Assembly (NCBI GenBank): GCA_947085425.1
Contig: CAMTWK010000033.1
Span: 1 to 25,850, forward strand
Direction: 5' to 3'
DNA from: UKL13-2 sp947085425
GTDB taxonomy: Bacteria > Pseudomonadota > Gammaproteobacteria > Burkholderiales > Usitatibacteraceae
Length of the DNA: 25,850 nucleotides
Shown here piece after piece: positions 23,459-25,850 of this stretch; the first letter of the stretch is position 1, and the number at the start of each line of letters is the position of its first letter. A program made the position numbers and the translations under genes. The notes under the pieces are model-generated. The model did no database searches. It saw only the letters and a list, made by a program, of their open reading frames with translations, and was not told where the DNA came from.

Positions 23459-23486
23459 TTGTCCCTCATTCTCTTGCTCGTATTCC
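23459..23486 (+). promoter_or_regulatory. Weak candidate promoter for tRNA-Cys
   Basis: TTGTCC (23459-23464), 16 bases, then TATTCC (23481-23486). The -10 element is poor. It would start transcription about nine bases before tRNA-Cys, and some promoter is expected here because a terminator lies just upstream. Confidence 0.3.
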
Positions 23487-23501
23487 GGAGCAGTTGTCTG
23501 G

Positions 23502-23575
23502 GGCGGGTTAGCAAAGTGGTTATGCAGCGGATTGCAAATCCGTCTACATCGGTTCGATTCCGGTACCCGCCTCCA
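23502..23575 (+). tRNA. cysT: tRNA-Cys (anticodon GCA)
   Basis: The acceptor GGCGGGT pairs with ACCCGCC. The anticodon loop TTGCAAA carries GCA on the stem GCGGA/TCCGT. The T-arm GGTTCGATTCC is normal, and CCA is encoded at 23573-23575. Length is 74 bases. Confidence 0.97.
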
Positions 23576-23642
23576 TAAATCTCTTGTTTGGTCTGTCGAT
23601 TGCGGGTAGTTGCCGCTAAAATGTGCCTAGTTGCTGGCATCT

Positions 23643-23732
23643 GCCCGGGTGGTGAAATAGGTAGACACAACGGACTTAAAATCCGTCGAGGCTAATCCCC
23701 TCGTACCGGTTCGATTCCGGTCCCGGGCACCA
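23643..23732 (+). tRNA. leuZ: tRNA-Leu (anticodon UAA)
   Basis: The acceptor GCCCGGG pairs with CCCGGGC. The anticodon loop CTTAAAA carries TAA on the stem ACGGA/TCCGT. The long variable arm (CGAGGCTAATCCCCTCG) is that of a class II tRNA, and CCA is encoded at 23730-23732. Length is 90 bases. Confidence 0.97.
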
Positions 23733-23733
23733 A

Positions 23734-23754
23734 ATGCAATGTCGACATCTGCAT
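23734..23754. repeat. Near-perfect palindrome just after tRNA-Leu
   Basis: ATGCA and TGCAT flank the perfect palindrome ATGTCGACAT (23739-23748), with one extra C at 23749. It begins two bases after the tRNA-Leu CCA. Confidence 0.5.
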
Positions 23755-23837
23755 CCGGTCGTTTAGGCAAAATGATCCCCAAATGTTTTAGGGGGCTTCA
23801 ACCTGCACTCTGGGGTTGTGGTCATTTCCCTCGGGTA

Positions 23838-24512
23838 TCAGGGTTTTTGCAGGGTACCCATTGCCGGTGCGCCCTGCGCCAAAGTCGGCGGCGGCGTCAA
23901 GCCCATCGACACATAGATCTCGGTCAGTTTGTCGATGCCGATATTGGCCGGACGCACCCACTCCTTTGGCACATAAAGCAACCCGCCGCCAATCGGCACC
24001 GGGGCGGTTGGCACCAGCACTGCATAGTAGCCGCGCCCGTCAATCTCGATCGGCTCGGGGCTCGGTGCCAGCGCCAGCACCGCCACGCCGTCACCACCAA
24101 AAAAACACCACACCGCTCTCATGGCGCGGATATCCGTTTCCTGGTTCTGTTTAAACAGATGCACAAAACGGTCGGCAAAATGGTACAGGCTGCCGATCAC
24201 CGGCAAGCGCCGCACCGTGTTGTTAAGCAGCCGCGCCAGCGGGCGCTTCAGCCCGAGTTGCGCGCCCAGTCCCAGCAGGTAAATCGCGGCCATCAACAAC
24301 AAGGTGCCGAGCAGATATGACACAGGTGAATCACCGGCAATCCCGTAGCCCATCGCGGAAAAAATCTGTCCCACCAGGCTCTCCGGTCCCAGGTAGTGGT
24401 TCAATACACCAATCAGCCAGCCGAGCACAGCCACCGTCAGCGCCAGCGGCAGAAATATCACCAGACCGGCAAGCCAGGTTGCGGCAATGGAATTAAAACT
24501 GCGTTTGATCAT
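23838..24512 (-). CDS. DUF502 family inner-membrane protein
   Basis: This 224-residue protein has two membrane segments at about 12-36 and 66-88, followed by a cytoplasmic or peripheral domain. It resembles the DUF502 family: the N-terminus WLAGLVIFLPLALTVAVLGWL, the segment RLPVIGSLYHFADRFVHLF at about 102-120, and later the VLVPTAPVPIGGGLLYVPKEWV region, where relatives have a PTTPNPTSG-like motif. The molecular function is unknown to me. It is transcribed toward the tRNA cluster, with its stop 105 bases from tRNA-Leu and no clear terminator between. GGAG lies about 13 bases upstream of the ATG, rather far for a ribosome-binding site. Many DUF502 members in Betaproteobacteria sit next to aspS, but no aspS is in this window. 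Confidence 0.82.
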   Translation of the reverse strand: MIKRSFNSIAATWLAGLVIFLPLALTVAVLGWLIGVLNHYLGPESLVGQIFSAMGYGIAGDSPVSYLLGTLLLMAAIYLLGLGAQLGLKRPLARLLNNTVRRLPVIGSLYHFADRFVHLFKQNQETDIRAMRAVWCFFGGDGVAVLALAPSPEPIEIDGRGYYAVLVPTAPVPIGGGLLYVPKEWVRPANIGIDKLTEIYVSMGLTPPPTLAQGAPAMGTLQKP

Positions 24513-25026
24513 GGTTGCCTGACTCCGGTTGATGTGGAACTAATATGTATTCACTACGCGCATATTACCGGCGATTGCGGTGGCAAGACGTGAGATTTTT
24601 TGCCCGGCAAGCCTGTCTTTTTATGGTGGATAAACTGAGGCTTTTCATTAAAACCTGACGCAAGAACCTCATCCAGCATCATCTTCACATCATGACCGCC
24701 ATGGTTGTCAAACAGTTTTGTACTTGTCCAAGTGACGGGCGATTGCCTGCAAAGAACAACACCCGGACTGCAAACTCGAACAAATTCATTTGATTCATCA
24801 CTGGCAGTATTTGGGGGCCGCCAACGATGAACAAACATTGGCTACCCTGTTACAGACCAAAACAAAAGCCGATTTTGACGCAGACATCTATAAAATATTG
24901 GTCAAATATTTTAATTCCGGTTGGCATGACCTGCCGGCAAGCTCTATGCACGCCCGACTTGCATAGACTGACAACACAATAACCTAATCCACGCCATTCA
25001 TTCGCAATGCATCTTATCGGTTGATC
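24513..25026. other. Gene-poor 514-base stretch between DUF502 and SRAP genes
   Basis: No complete gene of recognisable family is present. One plus-strand frame (24736-24966) looks protein-like but lacks a start codon, and a minus-strand frame (24554-24838) is open for 94 codons without family resemblance. An AT-rich inverted repeat lies at 24891-24913. The composition is less regular than in the flanking genes, as expected for decayed or foreign DNA. Confidence 0.55.
24736..24966 (+). pseudogene. Possible 3' remnant of an unidentified gene
   Basis: The frame runs 76 codons from just after a TGA (24733-24735) to TAG (24964-24966). The translation has a protein-like character, for example IHLIHHWQYLGAANDEQTL, ADFDADIYKILVKYF and SGWHDLPASSMHA, with balanced hydrophobic and acidic residues. 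There is no ATG or GTG start near its beginning and no ribosome-binding site; a TTG at 24790 is the only weak option. I do not recognise a family. It could be the tail of a gene whose front has been lost, or an accidental open frame. Confidence 0.3.
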
Positions 25027-25716
25027 ATGTGTACCAATTACGAACCCCATATGGATGCGGCATTCGCCAGTCAATTTGGCGTGTCCTTGCCCACTGACCA
25101 ATTTAAACCGGAGGCGTACCCTGGTTATCTGGCACCCATGATCCGAAATATTGTCCGCAGGTCGTCAACCGAGCCCGCTGGTCTCGAATGTGTCGCGGCA
25201 CGTTTTGGCTTGGTGCCCACTTGGTCCAAACCAGAGGACGTCGAAAAACCCCGCCTCAAATTTGCCACCCACAACGCACGTGTGGAAACGGTTGGCCAAT
25301 TGCCCAGTTTTAAACACGCCTGGCGTAATGCCCAGTTTTGTCTCATCCCGGTCAAATCGTTTTACGAGCCGTGTTGGGAAACAGGCAAGGCCGTGCGCTG
25401 GAAAATGGCACTGGCCAACGGCGAACCCTTTGCTTTGGCGGGAATTTGGGAGCGTTGGCGACGCGACAACAAAATCGTTGAAAGTTTCACCATGCTGACC
25501 GTGAACGCCGACGATCACGCGATTATGAGTCGGATGCATCGGCCGGACGATGAAAAACGCATGCCGGTCATACTCGCCATGGATGAATATGATATTTGGT
25601 TGAATGCAAGCCCGGAACTGGCGCTGAAGTTGTGCCAACCCTACGCTGCGGAGCGTATGACATCGGTGGCGTCCCCGGCACCTAAGCGTGTTGCTGCCAA
25701 ACCCGTTGTTGGCTAG
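25027..25716 (+). CDS. yedK: SRAP domain protein (YedK/HMCES family), abasic-site protection
   Basis: SRAP proteins form a covalent link to abasic sites in single-stranded DNA and shield them during replication. The 229-residue protein begins MCTNY, giving the catalytic Cys2 after removal of Met1, so ATG 25027 must be the start even though the frame is open to a TTG at 25021. Other active-site residues are in place: Asn83 in THNARVET, Glu114 in SFYEPCWE and His171 in MHRPDDEKRMPVIL, corresponding to Asn75, Glu105 and His160 of E. coli YedK. No strong ribosome-binding site is visible. It stands alone, downstream of a gene-poor stretch and followed within seven bases by an inverted-repeat element. 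Confidence 0.96.
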   Translation: MCTNYEPHMDAAFASQFGVSLPTDQFKPEAYPGYLAPMIRNIVRRSSTEPAGLECVAARFGLVPTWSKPEDVEKPRLKFATHNARVETVGQLPSFKHAWRNAQFCLIPVKSFYEPCWETGKAVRWKMALANGEPFALAGIWERWRRDNKIVESFTMLTVNADDHAIMSRMHRPDDEKRMPVILAMDEYDIWLNASPELALKLCQPYAAERMTSVASPAPKRVAAKPVVG

Positions 25717-25722
25717 CAGTTT

Positions 25723-25850
25723 GTTGAAATTCTGCTGCGCTCGGTGATGCGGCGTTGGTAAGCGGCTCAAAATTCTCATGTATACCGCATACATTCCGGT
25801 TTTTCGCCGCTTTCCGCCTTGCCTGACCTTCGCTCGCGACGAATTTCAAC
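25723..25850. repeat. Inverted-repeat element of about 128 bases at the window end
   Basis: GTTGAAATTC at 25723-25732 and its exact reverse complement GAATTTCAAC at 25841-25850 bound the segment. The arms continue imperfectly inward (CTGCTGCGCTCG against CGCTCGCGAC, and GCGGCGTTGGTAAGCGGC against CGCCGCTTTCCGCC). The centre holds a shorter symmetry, GTATACCGCATAC. No open frame resembles a transposase. It could be a small non-autonomous mobile element or a dispersed chromosomal repeat. Confidence 0.5.

Noticed and set aside
23777..23794. CCCC/GGGG hairpin as a terminator for the DUF502 gene.
   Set aside because: Only four pairs with a ten-base loop and no proper T-run on the minus strand.
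24554..24838. 94-codon minus-strand frame in the gene-poor stretch.
   Set aside because: No family resemblance, no ribosome-binding site, and it overlaps the somewhat more protein-like plus-strand frame.
1..25850. CRISPR arrays, insertion sequences, prophage genes, toxin-antitoxin pairs or defence islands.
   Set aside because: No regularly spaced repeats, transposase, integrase or phage structural genes were seen; nearly all coding sequence is housekeeping.

Overview
The window looks like a chromosomal housekeeping segment of a proteobacterium, most likely a betaproteobacterium with intermediate GC (about 50-55% by eye). The evidence is gene order and gene content. A sigma-E block (rpoE-rseA-rseB-mucD) leads into a glutaredoxin-like gene, lepA, lepB, a DUF4845 gene, rnc, era, recO, pdxJ, acpS and nagZ, an order familiar from Betaproteobacteria. 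EF-P carries Arg32 and is preceded by its rhamnosyltransferase gene earP, a pairing found in Betaproteobacteria and some Gammaproteobacteria. No order or genus can be assigned from sequence alone.

Layout. 142-1677 (minus) is the bifunctional NAD(P)H-hydrate repair enzyme. 1678-2124 is a 447-base divergent intergenic region with a sigma-E-like promoter and a long UUCG-capped hairpin. 2125-6452 is the envelope-stress block: sigma factor, anti-sigma factor, its periplasmic protector RseB, the HtrA-type protease MucD and a small thioredoxin-fold protein. A terminator and a leader rich in stem-loops precede lepA. 6641-14831 holds translation, secretion and RNA-processing genes plus cofactor and cell-wall recycling genes, several with ATGA start/stop overlaps (rnc/era, pdxJ/acpS, acpS/nagZ). 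14835-16659 is earP-efp, ended by a strong terminator. 16760-19875 is a family 5 type uracil-DNA glycosylase overlapping uvrC, then pgsA. 19931-23209 (minus) is a 1092-residue protein with five apparent PAS domains, GGDEF and EAL. 23323-23732 has tRNA-Gly(GCC), tRNA-Cys(GCA) and tRNA-Leu(UAA). 23838-24512 (minus) is a DUF502 membrane protein. 24513-25026 is a gene-poor 514-base stretch with a possible coding remnant. 25027-25716 is an SRAP/YedK protein, and the last 128 bases form an inverted-repeat element.

How it works together. The sigma-E block is a complete envelope-stress circuit, and its upstream promoter candidate suggests autoregulation. lepA/lepB and rnc/era/recO link translation, protein export, RNA processing and DNA repair. 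EarP modifies the EF-P encoded next to it. UDG and UvrC are probably co-translated repair proteins, and SRAP adds an abasic-site protection function further along.

Novelty. I found no CRISPR array, insertion sequence, prophage or defence island. The most interesting signals are non-coding or contextual: the rpoE leader hairpin, whose wobble pairs fit only plus-strand RNA; a run of stem-loops before lepA; an 18-base tandem repeat between rseA and rseB; the c-di-GMP gene placed inside the otherwise conserved uvrC-pgsA-glyW-cysT-leuZ neighbourhood; a PdxJ of an unusual sequence type; and the terminal inverted-repeat element.
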